Made by a program: the position numbers and the translations under genes. Below, piece by piece: positions 19,455 to 31,342 of a DNA stretch of 64,000 bases (positions are counted from its first letter, which is position 1; each line of letters begins with the position of its first letter). Source of the DNA: Cunninghamia lanceolata. Taxonomy: Eukaryota > Streptophyta > Pinopsida > Cupressales > Cupressaceae. The stretch spans positions 620,001 through 684,000 of the forward strand of contig BSBN01000763.1 of NCBI GenBank assembly GCA_027924645.1, written 5' to 3'. The notes below the pieces were generated by a model that was not told the origin of the DNA, ran no database searches, and saw only the letters and a program-made list of their open reading frames with translations.

Positions 19455-21010
19455 TGTTGAAAATGCACCGGACAACTGAGGGGGGGTGAATCAGTTGTCT
19501 CAAAACCTTGACAATTTCTGCACTTTAAACATTAATAACTTATCCTCTCATCTTATGATTAATTCATGAAAGCATAAACTTAGAAGCATAAACGCAGTTG
19601 CAAACATAAACACAAGAGACACTAGATTTTACATGGAAAACCCAAAGAGGGAAAAACCACGGAGAGGATTAGCTCTCAAATATATATTGCAATCTTTACA
19701 AATAATGATGTCCAGACTTGGTCACTCCATGGGCCTAGAACATACTGGCTCACTGCCATGAAGTACAAATAGGTCTAGCAGGCTCACTGCCTCAACCCTA
19801 AACCTAGCAAGATTACACTAAGGGTTGTTAAACCCTAAGGGCAGTTAAACCCTACTGGCTGCTCACTGCCTGGCTCACTGCCAAAATCAACATCTTCTTT
19901 GAATCTGAGATCAACACATTTTAGTACAATAGTTCCTCTGCTCTACTCTGCCTTTCTTTCACACCTTTTTCCTTATCTTCACATCTTAACCCCCAAGGAC
20001 ATCTTTTTCATGACATAATCACAAGTGTTTATACACTACATAAACCTTGGAATGATCATCAAGGTCAGTATTACAATCATCAACCATTGGAACAATCTCC
20101 AAGGTTAGCATTACAAATATTTACAAAATAGGTCTTGACCTATTACAACATTATGCAAAGGAAATAAATTAAAAGTGTATACGGATCATGCCATGCCTTA
20201 GCTAGGACTCAAACACAATCTTCCATGCTACAACACGCTTCAACAATCTTCAAGAGAAATCTGCAATCACTGAAATTAACCAGGTCGGCCAAAACTGGTT
20301 ACACACTATGTTATCTGGGAATAATCTTCAAACACAATCTCAATTCCTTAACGCGGACCAATGTCAAGATAGGAACATGATCAGGAGGCATCCACAAGCA
20401 CGCCATAATCATCAGGTGCAACAACACAAACTTTAACCACTTAACAATAGGAATGTTCACACCGAAACACATGAACCTCACTGTCTTCAACTGTCATAAA
20501 AGAAAGATAGCTTGCGGACCACCAAAACATGAACCACTACAGTTGTTGGCACTTATCATAATCCCATACTTCCCTTTAGAAATGTAGAGTAAAATACTTT
20601 ATTGCAGAGGAATGCAGAGCAGAATACTTTCTCCCTGTCCCATCTGAACTTACAAAAAAAGTAGGTTTCACTCTGGTGAACACAACTCACTCAGATCTTC
20701 ATGCGGAGGGCTCAAACCTAAAATGTATCATCCTCAGACATACCTCTAACTTACTTCCAATCTGCAAACCACGATCTTGATCTAGAAAGAAATGCGGAGC
20801 AATCTACTAGACTGTTCTTCAATACACAACTCACTGTTTACACTGGACTTCACTGTAGCTCACTTTTTTCTTTGGGAGAGGCCAATTAACTCAATATCCT
20901 CAACATATAAAGATTCTAAACAAGAAATAGAATAAGATACAGTTGACACCAATGACAACAAAGATACATTGACATCAATGACAACATCGATTAGGCACAT
21001 ACTTGCAACA
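19455..21010 (-). mobile_element. Copia solo LTR (1556 bp)
   Basis: The minus strand begins TGTTGCAAGTATG and holds the GTTGTCATTGATGTCAA block found at the start of the young copia LTR. On the plus strand it starts TGTTG with the C-run hairpin (GACAACTGA/TCAGTTGTC at 19471-19499). It is flanked by the 5-bp duplication TTTAA (19450-19454 and 21011-21015). No PBS, coding or second LTR is attached, so it is a solo LTR left by LTR-LTR recombination. It is a relative of, not the same family as, the element at 7107. Confidence 0.92.
19719..19883 (-). repeat. TCACT-loop hairpins (AGTGA in sense) in the solo LTR
   Basis: Plus-strand units: TGG-TCACT-CCA (19719-19729), TGGC-TCACT-GCCA (19746-19758), AGGC-TCACT-GCCT (19780-19792), a weak unit near 19861-19869, and TGGC-TCACT-GCCA (19871-19883). 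Read on the minus strand the loop is AGTGA, as in the other two copia families, and the stems again change in matched pairs. Confidence 0.8.
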
Positions 21011-21015
21011 TTTAA

Positions 21016-21444
21016 TTGGAGTGGAGAGCGCACTCCAAGTTCTTATTCTATCTGTAATATCAAAATTTTGTTTGTGTGTGAATATTTTGTGAGAACAAAT
21101 CTATGTTCCCTCTTCATGAAAGATATATATATTTATGTATTTCTAATTCAGAATTTTTAACTATAAGTGATATACTGCTGTGTAAATTTTGGGAAAGATC
21201 ATATATATATGAACAATCAATGTCGAATCGTATAAGATTGTTTGATCAATACCGAATTTTGTAACATAGAAATGTCTTTTGAAAACCAACGTTAAGGTAT
21301 TATGTAGGAGGGATTAAGATAGAGGCTCGCATATTATATACATTGTATTGTATGTGCCACGGCCAAAGGTCAAAAACAAGAATCAAAGGGGGGCGCAGGA
21401 TGAGGACGGCACTCATATGTGTCGCAGTCCCCAAATGGGGACTG
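21016..21444. other. Middle part of the solo-LTR-like block
   Basis: No coding potential. It contains short AT runs and, before the dimer, the imperfect inverted pair ggtcacagtccccatt-like/gtcccc around 21420-21449. Confidence 0.4.
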
Positions 21445-21449
21445 TGACC

Positions 21450-23659
21450 TGTTGACCCCAGTTGGCATTTGTTGGCAATGATGTCAAACGACATTACTGT
21501 TGGCATACAATTGACATACTGCTCTCTCAGTTGCTATACATTTGACTATGCATTTGGTCTTTAATGTGCTCATGATCTTCTATGGCAAATGGCTTATGGA
21601 TGTGGTATCATACATCATATGATTTACATAGCTGTGGTATATTAATGACACAATGGCATTGGTTTCTTGATACAGTTGCATAACAGTTTCAATGATATTT
21701 CATATGGTATCATGTCATAATGGTTCAAATCTGTACTTGGATTGACAGTGGAACTTGATGATTGATCTATGTGACAAAATGACAATACATGCATATTAAT
21801 ATAAATTCATAAACCTCATTATCCAAGGGGAATCACTTATGAAATAAACCTATTGATGGTCAAACATTATATGTTGTGCAAATTAAAAGACATAAGGATG
21901 ACTTAAGGTCCTTTATTTGTTATTATGAAATTAAAAAGGTTTTAATCTCTATCGGGATCTACAATGACATTACCTGCTGGGCAGGTTATGACTATTTCAA
22001 ACAGGTGAAAAGGCTTCATTTGACTCATTCTTCCACCGGCCCTTTTAGGGCTCACCGAGATTGCAAGTCGCACATTTTTGTATTGGGCAAAATGACTTTG
22101 TTTTGGATCATTATGCATAGTTTAACTTTGTGAAATGAAGCTTTGAGCTAGGGTTTTATGTTTCGCTGATAATCATGAGAATGTATGGTCGAAACAGTGT
22201 GTATCTCTACATGTTTTGAAGGGGATCTTAAGGATTTGACAGTGCAGGTTCTCAAAGGGTTGAGCTTGTTCATTTTTTACTGAATCTTTGATCTATTCTT
22301 CAGAAAAATGGTTCTCATTTGTTGGCCTATCAGGTGATATCTTCTCTATATCTTGTTCTTTCTAAAAGTCTTAAAATCCATGAAATAAATTTGTGCAGCA
22401 GAGACTCATTTGGTTCTTTGGTTTGAAGCTTACTTGCTATTCGTTGTATAAGGGTTTGATATTATACCTCTGTGGAAATACTTGGGCTTCTCTCTATTTC
22501 TAACTGGAAGGCATTTTGTAGTGGTTGACTTTATGGTAGCTAAGTTTGGTCATCGAGAGTTTACTTCTTTTTATGGAAAAATAGTTTTGAATCTACCTAT
22601 TCTTGATTATAGAGCAGTTTGAAGACCTTACCTTTTTTTAGTTGTATCAAAACTGTGGTGGTCGTGATATTAAGGGTTTGTTAAAGGGTTATGGCAGTTT
22701 ATTGTTTGTCTTCATGCTGTAATCTAATTTATCCTGTGATTAAGATATGAAACAGTCGTTTATTTGTCTTCATTTTGTAAACACAATCGATTGTATCAAA
22801 ACTGTGGTTATATGATGACAGTTTGAAAAGGGTTTCTTGCTCGATAATCATGATTAAATCTAAACTTAACAGGCATAGTTTGTTAGCCATCTTTGGATTA
22901 TTCAGCTAGGCTCTTGTGATAGTTACTAATGCAGTTGCAAACTGCCTGAGATAGTTGCATAACTACAGTTACCTATTCAAACTGTTATGTGAAAGAATGA
23001 GAGACATTTCTAAGAAATGATAAATAGATTATACTCTATTGGGTTTGATTGATCTAAGCAGTCATTGCAATATCAAACAAAAGCAATAGATTATAATAGA
23101 ATATCACATTGTATTCAATTGTATGTGTGCACAAGTTATTGTATTTCTTGGAATCTCAAATATTCAATGAGATATTTAAGAACATGACTTTAAGAGAAAC
23201 AGAGCAAGCCTCTATATTGACTAAAATCATTCATTGTATTTTTGTATTTAAGATGTGCCAGTGAGGCAGGATAAAAAGCCAGTGAGGCAAAATTGTATAA
23301 AGCCAGTGAGGCAAGAAAAATTGTCAGTGAGACAAAAGAAGTCAGTGAGACTGTGTATGGGATTTTGATATTAAGCCAGTGAGGCATCTTTCCCAAGTGG
23401 TTTTTATTCCCCAAGAGAGTTTTCCACTCATGTAATTCTTTGTGTTATGGTCTCTTTGTGTGTGATACATTGATGTCTTATGTCTAAACTTCCCATTACA
23501 TTCATTGTTCAGTGTTTCATTTTGTCTTGCAAAACATTCAAATCAGCATTGCAATTTATTATTTCAAGTTTAAAAAGATGTGAAAAGAAGTGAAAATGTA
23601 TCTCTGTTTGTCTCCAACACTGATTCACCCCCCCTCTCAGTGTTGGTTGTACTCTAATA
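21450..23659 (+). repeat. First LTR of the copia dimer
   Basis: 2210 bp, TGTTGACCCC...CTCTAATA. It carries six AGTGA-loop hairpins (23256-23386) and the terminal C-loop hairpin CCAACACTGA/TCAGTGTTGG (23614-23646). Confidence 0.93.
23256..23386 (+). repeat. Cluster of six AGTGA-loop hairpins
   Basis: Units: TGCC-AGTGA-GGCA (23256-23268), GCC-AGTGA-GGC (23278-23288 and 23302-23312), TTGTC-AGTGA-GACAA (23321-23335), AGTC-AGTGA-GACT (23340-23352), GCC-AGTGA-GGC (23375-23385). Between units a C:G pair becomes T:A and a T:A pair becomes A:T with pairing kept. Copies lie at about 30876-30999 and 38493-38625 in the other two LTRs. Confidence 0.85.
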
Positions 23660-23661
23660 AG

Positions 23662-23673
23662 TGGTATCAGAGC
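23662..23673 (+). other. Primer-binding site, first body
   Basis: TGGTATCAGAGC two bases after the LTR end; initiator tRNA-Met type. Confidence 0.93.
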
Positions 23674-23729
23674 CAGACCCTTGAGTAAAGGTTTAATCAA
23701 CCTAAGGGTTTTCTGATAGAGTACACACA

Positions 23730-26700
23730 ATGTCATTCCAGGAAGGTCTTTCTACCTATAAGGCACCTTTGTTTGATGGTTCTGATTATAGATTTTGGAA
23801 ATTTAGAATAGAGCGTCATATAAAGTCTTTAGGCTTTGATGTCTAGAATGCTATTGCTTCTGGTTATTCTGGTACTGAAACCCCATCTACGGCTGATGAA
23901 AAAAGAGCCTATGAGTGTGATGCAAAGGCTTAAAATGCCATTTGTTGTGGTCTTGCAAATAATGTCCTTGTCAAGATAATGCAATCTAAAACTGCCAAGT
24001 CTATATGGGAAAAGTTATCAAATATATATGCGGGAGATGAAGATATCAAAGAAGCAAAACGTCAAGCTTTGAGAAATAAGTTTGAAGGATTGAGAATGAC
24101 AGATGATGAGAAGGTGGCATAATACCTTCAAAGAGTCCAAGAAACTATAAATACAATGCGAGGTCTAGCAGAAAAAATAGAAGAAATTACTGTTGTCAAA
24201 AAGGTCTTAAGAACCTTATCTCCTAAGTATGATTCTAAAATTTCTGTTGTAGAAGAAAGAGATATGAAAACATTAATTGTAGATGATTTACATGGTATAT
24301 TCACTGCATATGAAATGAGAAAGATTGATGATACTTCTAATAAAGAGACTGCTTTCAAGTCTGTCAAAAAGGATAATGAAGTTAAATCTGAATCTCAAAA
24401 ATTAGATGATGGTGAATCAGTTCTTATAAGTAGATTAAAAAGAGGCTTTGATGGTAGGTATAAAGGAAAACTGCCCTTCAAATGTTTTAACTATGGTAAA
24501 ATATGACATTATGCTGCTAGGTGTCCTAACAAGGAACAAGAGAGTGAAGAGGAAGATAATAAAAAATATGCAAAGAAAAAGTATAACTTCAAGAAGAAAA
24601 GCTTGATTGCTGATATAACTGATAGTTGTACTAAAGAGTCTAGTGAAGAAGTTGATGAACATTTGTTCATGGCTGATGTTTGTGAAAATGAAAAAAATAG
24701 AAGAAATCAGATTAGATGAATCTGAGTCAGAGATTGATCTAGAGGGTGAATTAAAATGTGCCTCAATGAAATCAAGAGGCTTAAGAAAGAAGCTTTGATA
24801 CATAAAAACAAAGCTCAACAAGAAATTGAATCTTTAGTCAATAAGATCACAGATTATGAAAATCAAATTTCTGTTCTAAAACTTTAAAATGAAGAAAACA
24901 AAAAGATCATTGATGACACTCAAAAGCAGTTATCTGCAAAACAAAAAGAATGCTACAATCTTGAGGCATAAGTTCTAAATCTGAGGAAAAAGGTTGTTGG
25001 GCATGAGAATAATAACAAACTAATTGATCACGATTCCTACAAAGAGAAAGGAGGTCCTGAACTGCAAAAGGGAGAATGTTCAAACTCAAACAATGCAGCT
25101 ACAAAAAGAGGTAATTCTCTAAGGTTTAACTTGCATTTTTATGGCTATTGTTTTTTTTGTAATAGATATGGACATAAAGCACAAGAATGCAGAGTTACAT
25201 CTAGAAGACAACCTAGTTTTGTAGATGGTAACTTGTTTAAGTTTTTGAATAATTTGAAATGCCATATCTGTGGAAATATTGGCCATATAGCAAGGTTTTG
25301 CAGATCTTCCAATGCAAGACAACCAAACAAGGCTACTTCTCAGCCTAATGCATCTCACAAAACTGAGAAAGCCAAATTGGTCTGGAGACTGAAACAAACA
25401 GATAAAAAGGCTGATGTTATATTTGTGCAAACAACCTTGCATGTTCAAAAGAGAGACTTGTGGGTAGTCGATAGTGGTTGCTCTCACCATATGACTGGTG
25501 ATAGAAGCAAGTTTATCAACTATGAGGATCATGATGGAGGATCAGTCAAGTTTGGAAATGACTTGTGTATATCAATTAAAGGAAAAGGCACAATCTTACT
25601 TGATAATGATACACCATTGCATGATGTTTACTATGTTGAAGGACTGACTCATAATCTGCTTAGTGTGAGCCAGGTTTATGACAATGGATTCAAAGTAACC
25701 TTCACATCACATGGCTGTGAAATCAGTAAAAAGTCTGGAAAGACAATGGCAGTTGGGCTTAGAACAAAAGGTAACATCTATAATTTACATGAGACCACTA
25801 GTAATTATAAAAATACCCATGTATGTTTTTTGAGCCAAATAGAGGAAAGTAAGTTGTGGCACAGAAGGCTAGGTCACATAAATTATGATACTCTAGTTAA
25901 AATAAGTAAAAATTAGAAAGTCAAAAATATGCCTATTATTACAAAACCTAGCAATATTACTTGTCAAGAATGTCAATAAGGAAAAAAGACTAGAATGAGT
26001 TTCAAGTCTAAAGAATATTTCTCTACTACACCCCTGCAATTGGTTCATACTGATCTTTGTGGTCCTACAAGGACCAAGTCTCTTAATGGTGAATGTTATT
26101 TCATGTTGTTTATAGATGATTACACAAGAATGACATGGGTTACTTTCCTGAAATGTAAGTCTAAAGCATTCGACAGATTTAAAATCTTTAAGAAAATGGT
26201 AGAAAAAGAATCAGATCTGAAACTAAAATGTCTTAGATCTGACGGAGGTGGAGAATACACCTCATAAGAGTTTGTTGATTACTGTGAAAAACATGGGGTC
26301 AAGAGGCAGTACTCATCCTCTAAAACACCTCAGCATAATGGTGTTGCTGAAAGAAAGAATAGAACAGTAAAGGAAATGGCCAGAACTATGTTGCAGGATG
26401 CAAACTTGCCAAATACCTATTGGAAAGAAGTTGTTCATATAATTGTATATATTTTAAACAGGGTACAATTAAGGACTAAAACCAATTACACCCCCTATGA
26501 GCTGTGGTATGGCAGGCCAACCAATGTTGAATATTTTAGAATATTTGGCAGCAAATCCTTTATAAAAAGAGATGATGAAAATCTAGGCAACTTTGAGTCA
26601 AGATGTGATAATGTTATTTTTCTAGGCTATTCTACTCATAGTAAGGCCTACAAATGTTTCAACAATAGGATGAAAAGAATTGTAGAAAGCACTAATGTTA

Positions 26701-28496
26701 AAGTTATTGAAGTGTTACAGCCTAGTGTACAGGAGAATGAAGAAAATGTACAATCAAAACTTCTAGAACATGAGGAGAAATCTGAAGAAGAGGAGGAAGT
26801 TGTTGAACCAGAGGAGTTAGTTCACAAAACTCCATCAAAATCTGTTCAGAAAAATCATCCTGAGAAGTAGATCACAGGAGACAAATCTGTTGGAGTACAG
26901 ACAAGGAGTAGAGCAAATGCTCAAAATTAGGTACATTTATGTTTACTCTCTCAATTTGAACCAAAAACATACAATGAAGCTTGTAAAGATGAATCCTGGA
27001 TAAGTGCTATGAAAGAAGAATTGGAACAAATAGAAAAGAATAAAACTTGGGAACTAGTCCCAAGACCAAAAGATAAGAACATAATTGGTGCCAAGTGGGT
27101 TTTTTGGAATAAATTAGATGATAAAGCAAATGTGGTGAGAAATAAAGCAAGGTTTGTGTGCAAAAGGTACTCTCAAATTGAGGGTATGAACTTTGATGAA
27201 ACTTTTTCCCCGGTTGCAAGACTTGAGGCAATTAGAATATTCCTTGCATTTTCTGTATATAAGAACTTTAAAGTCTTTCAAATGGATGTGAAAACTGCAT
27301 TTTTAAATGGTGATCTAGAAGAAGAAGTTTACATGGAACATCTTGAAGGTTTTGTATGTCCTGACAAACCAGATTATGTATACAGGCTAAAAAAGGCTTT
27401 GTATGGCCTTAAACAAGCTCCTAGAGCTTGGTATGCTAAGTTAGATAAACATTTGCAATCATAAGGCTTTACCAAAGGTGGAGTGGACAGCAATCTATAT
27501 TTCTTCACTAAAGGTGACAGTATCTTAGTTGTTGTTGTTTATGTTGATGACATCATCTTTGGTAGCAATGATGATGAGTTATGTTCCTCCTTTCCAAACA
27601 TTATGAAATTTAAATTTGAAATGTCAATGTTGGGTGAACTCTCCTTCTTTCTTGGCTTACAAGTTTCACAACTTCCAAAAGGCATCTTTATTTCACAGAT
27701 AAAGTATGCTAAAGAGATGCTTAAACGTTTTCAGATGGAAGAATGTAAGCCTGTTGGTACTCCTATGGAGACTAGTTGTAAGTTGAGTCATGATGTTGAT
27801 CACTCTACTGTACATCACACTTTGTATAGGTCAATGATTGGCAGTTTGTTGTATTTAGCTGCTACAAGACCTGATATAATGCAAGCAGTGTGCTTAGTTG
27901 CTAGATTTCAGTCTGCACCTAAGCAATCTCACTTAAATGTTGTAAAAAGAATTCTAAGATATATTCAAGGTACACTTGACTATGGACTTTGGTACCCAAG
28001 GCATAATGATTTCTCTCTATTGGCTTATACAGATGATGATTGGGCAAGAAGCATTGATGATAGAAAAAGTACATTAGGAGGTTCATTTTTCTTAGGTGGT
28101 AGACCAATAGCCTGTCACAATAAAAAATAGGATTGTGTATCTCTTTCAATTGCAGAAGCTGAGTATATAGTTGCCGCCACTTGTTGCACTCAAGTGCTTT
28201 GGATGGTACAGAATCTGAAAGATATAAAAGGAGAAGTTTCTCAACCTCTTACAATACTATGTGACAATACAAGCATTATAAACATTTCTAAAAATCCAGT
28301 CATGCATTCAAGAACAAAACACATTCATATTCGTTATCATTTTCTCAGGGAAAAAGTATTGTCTAATGAAGTTACTCTAGAATTTGTGTCTTCTAATGAT
28401 CAAGTGGCTGACATTTTCACTAAGCCACTTCCAAAAGAGGTTTTTGAAGGTATGAAGGATAGACTTGGAGTTCTCTCCATTAGTTCTTTGCAATGA
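23730..28496 (+). pseudogene. copia gag-pol pseudogene, first body of the dimer
   Basis: It starts at ATG 23730 (MSFQEGLSTYKAPLFDGSDY). Domains in order: gag core, a degenerate CCHC (CFNYGKI then a stop) at ~24480, two further CCHC knuckles at ~25150 (CFFCNRYGHKAQEC) and ~25261 (CHICGNIGHIARFC), protease WVVDSGCSHHMTGD, integrase HHCC and DDE regions, reverse transcriptase with intact YVDD near 27540, and RNase H to 28496. Stops include TAG at ~23843, TAA at ~23932, TAA at ~24121, TGA at ~24504 and the shared TAA at 26265; frameshifts occur in the gag-protease region. Three knuckles are more than the one usual in copia gag. Confidence 0.92.
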
Positions 28497-29069
28497 TTCA
28501 TATTTATGACACTGGTTTCAGGGGGAGCTACTTGACACATTTTTCTTATCCCTGATGGTTATTCAGTTGGCATTTGACAGTTGACATGGCATTATACAGT
28601 TCTTGTGGATGGATGTTAATGTTGATATTTCTTTTGGCTGTTTTATGATGATCATTTATATACGTACAGGTTCTATGGTTAATGTACATTTCTTTGTTAC
28701 TTGAGCAATTTATCTCAGTAACTAACATTTGTTGTTGGTGTCAACAGTGTTTTTTTGCTTTACCTGGTGATATTCTTTTCTCTCTCAGCATTTTTTCTTT
28801 GGCATTGTTGTCAAAATGGGAAGAAATTCAGGTGTAAAGATTTTTTTTCTTAGTTGACAGTGATATTGACAGATTAAGATCATGGATATCCTTTTGTAGC
28901 TCATTTGATTATCTCATGCTATTGGTTATTTAGACTGTTGTATGATATGTTTACTCGCATGTGTCACATATCTCTAGCTATGCTAGCATATGTTACATAT
29001 TTCAGTAAATCATTCACTATTGTAGTCTATTGTCAGTTTTGGTTTGACATCAATGCCAAAGGGGGAGTT
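28497..29069 (+). other. 3' untranslated region of the first body, with PPT
   Basis: No coding. It ends with the near-palindrome TTTGACATCAATGCCAAA (29043-29060) fused to the polypurine tract AAAGGGGGAG before the LTR start at 29070. Confidence 0.8.
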
Positions 29070-31272
29070 TGTTGACCCCAGTTGGTATTTGTTGGCAATG
29101 ATGTCAAATGACATTACTGTTGGCATACAGTTGACATACTGCTCTCTCGGTTGCTATACATTTGACTATGCATTTGGTCTTTGATGTGCTCATGACCTTC
29201 TATGGCAAATGGCTTATGGATGTGATATCATACATCATATGATTTACATAGTTGTGGTATATTAATGACACAGTGGCATTGGTTTCTTGATATAGTTTTA
29301 ATGATATTTCATATAGTATCATGTCATAATTGTTCAGATTTGTACTTGGCTTGACAGTGGAACTTGATGATTGATCTATGTGACAAAATGATAATACATG
29401 CATATTAATATAAATTTATAAACTTCATTATCCAAGGGGAATCACTTATGAAATAAATCTATTGATGATCAAACATTATATGTTGTGCAAATCAAAAGAC
29501 ATAAGGATGACTTAAGGTCCTTTATTTGTTATTATGAAATTAAAAAGGTTTTAATCTCTATCGGTCTCTACAGCAACATTCCCTGTTGGGCAGGTTATGA
29601 CTATTTCAAATAGGTGAAAGGGCTTCATTTGACTCATTCTTCCACTAGCCCTTTTAGGGCTCACCAAGAGTGCAAGTCGCACGTTTTTGTATTGGGCAAA
29701 AATACTTTGTTTTGGATCATTATGCATAGTTTAACTTTGTGATATGAAGCTTTGAGCTAGGGTTTTATCTTTCGCTGATAATCATGAGAATGTATGGTCG
29801 AAATAGTGGGTATATCTGCATGTTTTGAAGGGGATCTTAAGGATTTGACAGTGTAGGTTCTCAAAGGGTTGAGCTTGTTCATTTTTGACTGAATCTTTGA
29901 CCTATTCTTCAGCAAAATGGTTCTCATTTGCCGGCCTGTTAGGTGATATCTTCTCTGTATGTTGTTCTTTCTAAAAGTCTTAAAATGCATGAAATAAATC
30001 TGTGTAGCAGAGACTCATTTGGTTCTTTGGTTTGAAGCTTAGTTGTTATTCGTTGTATAAGGGTTTGATATGATACCTCTATGGAAATACTTGGGCTTCT
30101 CTCTGTTTCTAACTCGAAGGCATTTTGTGGTGGTTGACTTTCTGGTAGCTAAGTTTGGTCTTTGAGAGTTTACTTCTTTTTATGGAAAAACAGTTTTGAA
30201 TCTACCTATTCTTGATTATAGAGTAGTTTCAAGACCTTACATTTTTTTCAGTTGTATCAAAACTGTGGTAGTCGTGATATTAAGGGTTTGTTAAAGGGTT
30301 ATGGCAATTTATTGTTTGCCTTCATGCTGTAATCTTATTTACCATGTGATTAGGATATGAAATAGTTGTTTATTTGTCTTCATTTTATAAACATAGTCGA
30401 TTGTATAAAAATTGTGGTTATATGATGACAAATTGAAAAGCATTTATTGCTCGATAATCATGATTAAATCTGCAATTAACAGGCATAGTTTGTTAGCCAT
30501 CTTTAGATCATTCGACCAGGCTATTGTGACAGTTACTAATGCAGTTGCAAACTGCCTGAGATAGTTGCATAACTACAGTTACCTGTTCAAACTATTATGT
30601 GAAAGAATGAGAGACATTTCTAAGAAAGGATAAATAGATTATACTCTATTGGGTTTGACTGATTTGAGTAGTCATTGCAAAATCAAACAAAAGCAATAGA
30701 TTATAATAGAATATCACATTGTATTCAGTTGTATGTGTGCACAAGTTATTGTATTTCTTTGAATCTCAAATATTTAATGAGATATTCAAGAACAGGGCTT
30801 TAAGAGAAACAAAGCTATCCTCTATATTGACTCAAATCATTCATTGTATTTTTGTATTTAAGATGTGCCAGTGAGGCAGGATAAAAAGCCAGTGAGGCAA
30901 AATTGTATAAAGCCAATGAGGCAAGAAAAATTGTCAGTGAGACAAAAGAAGTCAGTTAGACTATACAATTGGGATTTTGATATTAAGCCAGTGAGGCATC
31001 TTTCACGAGTGGTTTTTATTCTGCAAGAGGGTTTGCCACTCATGCAATTCTCTGTGTTATGGTCTCTCTCTGTGTGATCCATTGATGTCTTATGTCTAAA
31101 CTTTCCATTACATTCATTGTTCAGTGTTTCATTTTCTATCTTACAAAACATTCAAATCAGCATTGCAATTTATTATTTCAAGTTTAAAAGGAGGTGAAAA
31201 GAAGTGAAAATGTATTTGTGTTTGTCTGCAACACTAATTCACCCCCCTCTCAGTGTTGGTTGTACTCTAATA
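29070..31272 (+). repeat. Middle (shared) LTR of the copia dimer
   Basis: 2203 bp. It is preceded by a polypurine tract and followed by a PBS with one change (TGGTATTAGAGC, 31275-31286), so it serves as 3' LTR for the left body and 5' LTR for the right body. Confidence 0.93.
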
Positions 31273-31274
31273 AG

Positions 31275-31286
31275 TGGTATTAGAGC
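31275..31286 (+). other. Primer-binding site, second body (one mutation)
   Basis: TGGTATTAGAGC, one C-to-T change from the first body's site. Confidence 0.85.
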
Positions 31287-31342
31287 CAGACCCTTGAGTA
31301 AAGGTTTAATCAACCTAAGGGTTTTCTGGTAGAGTACACACA

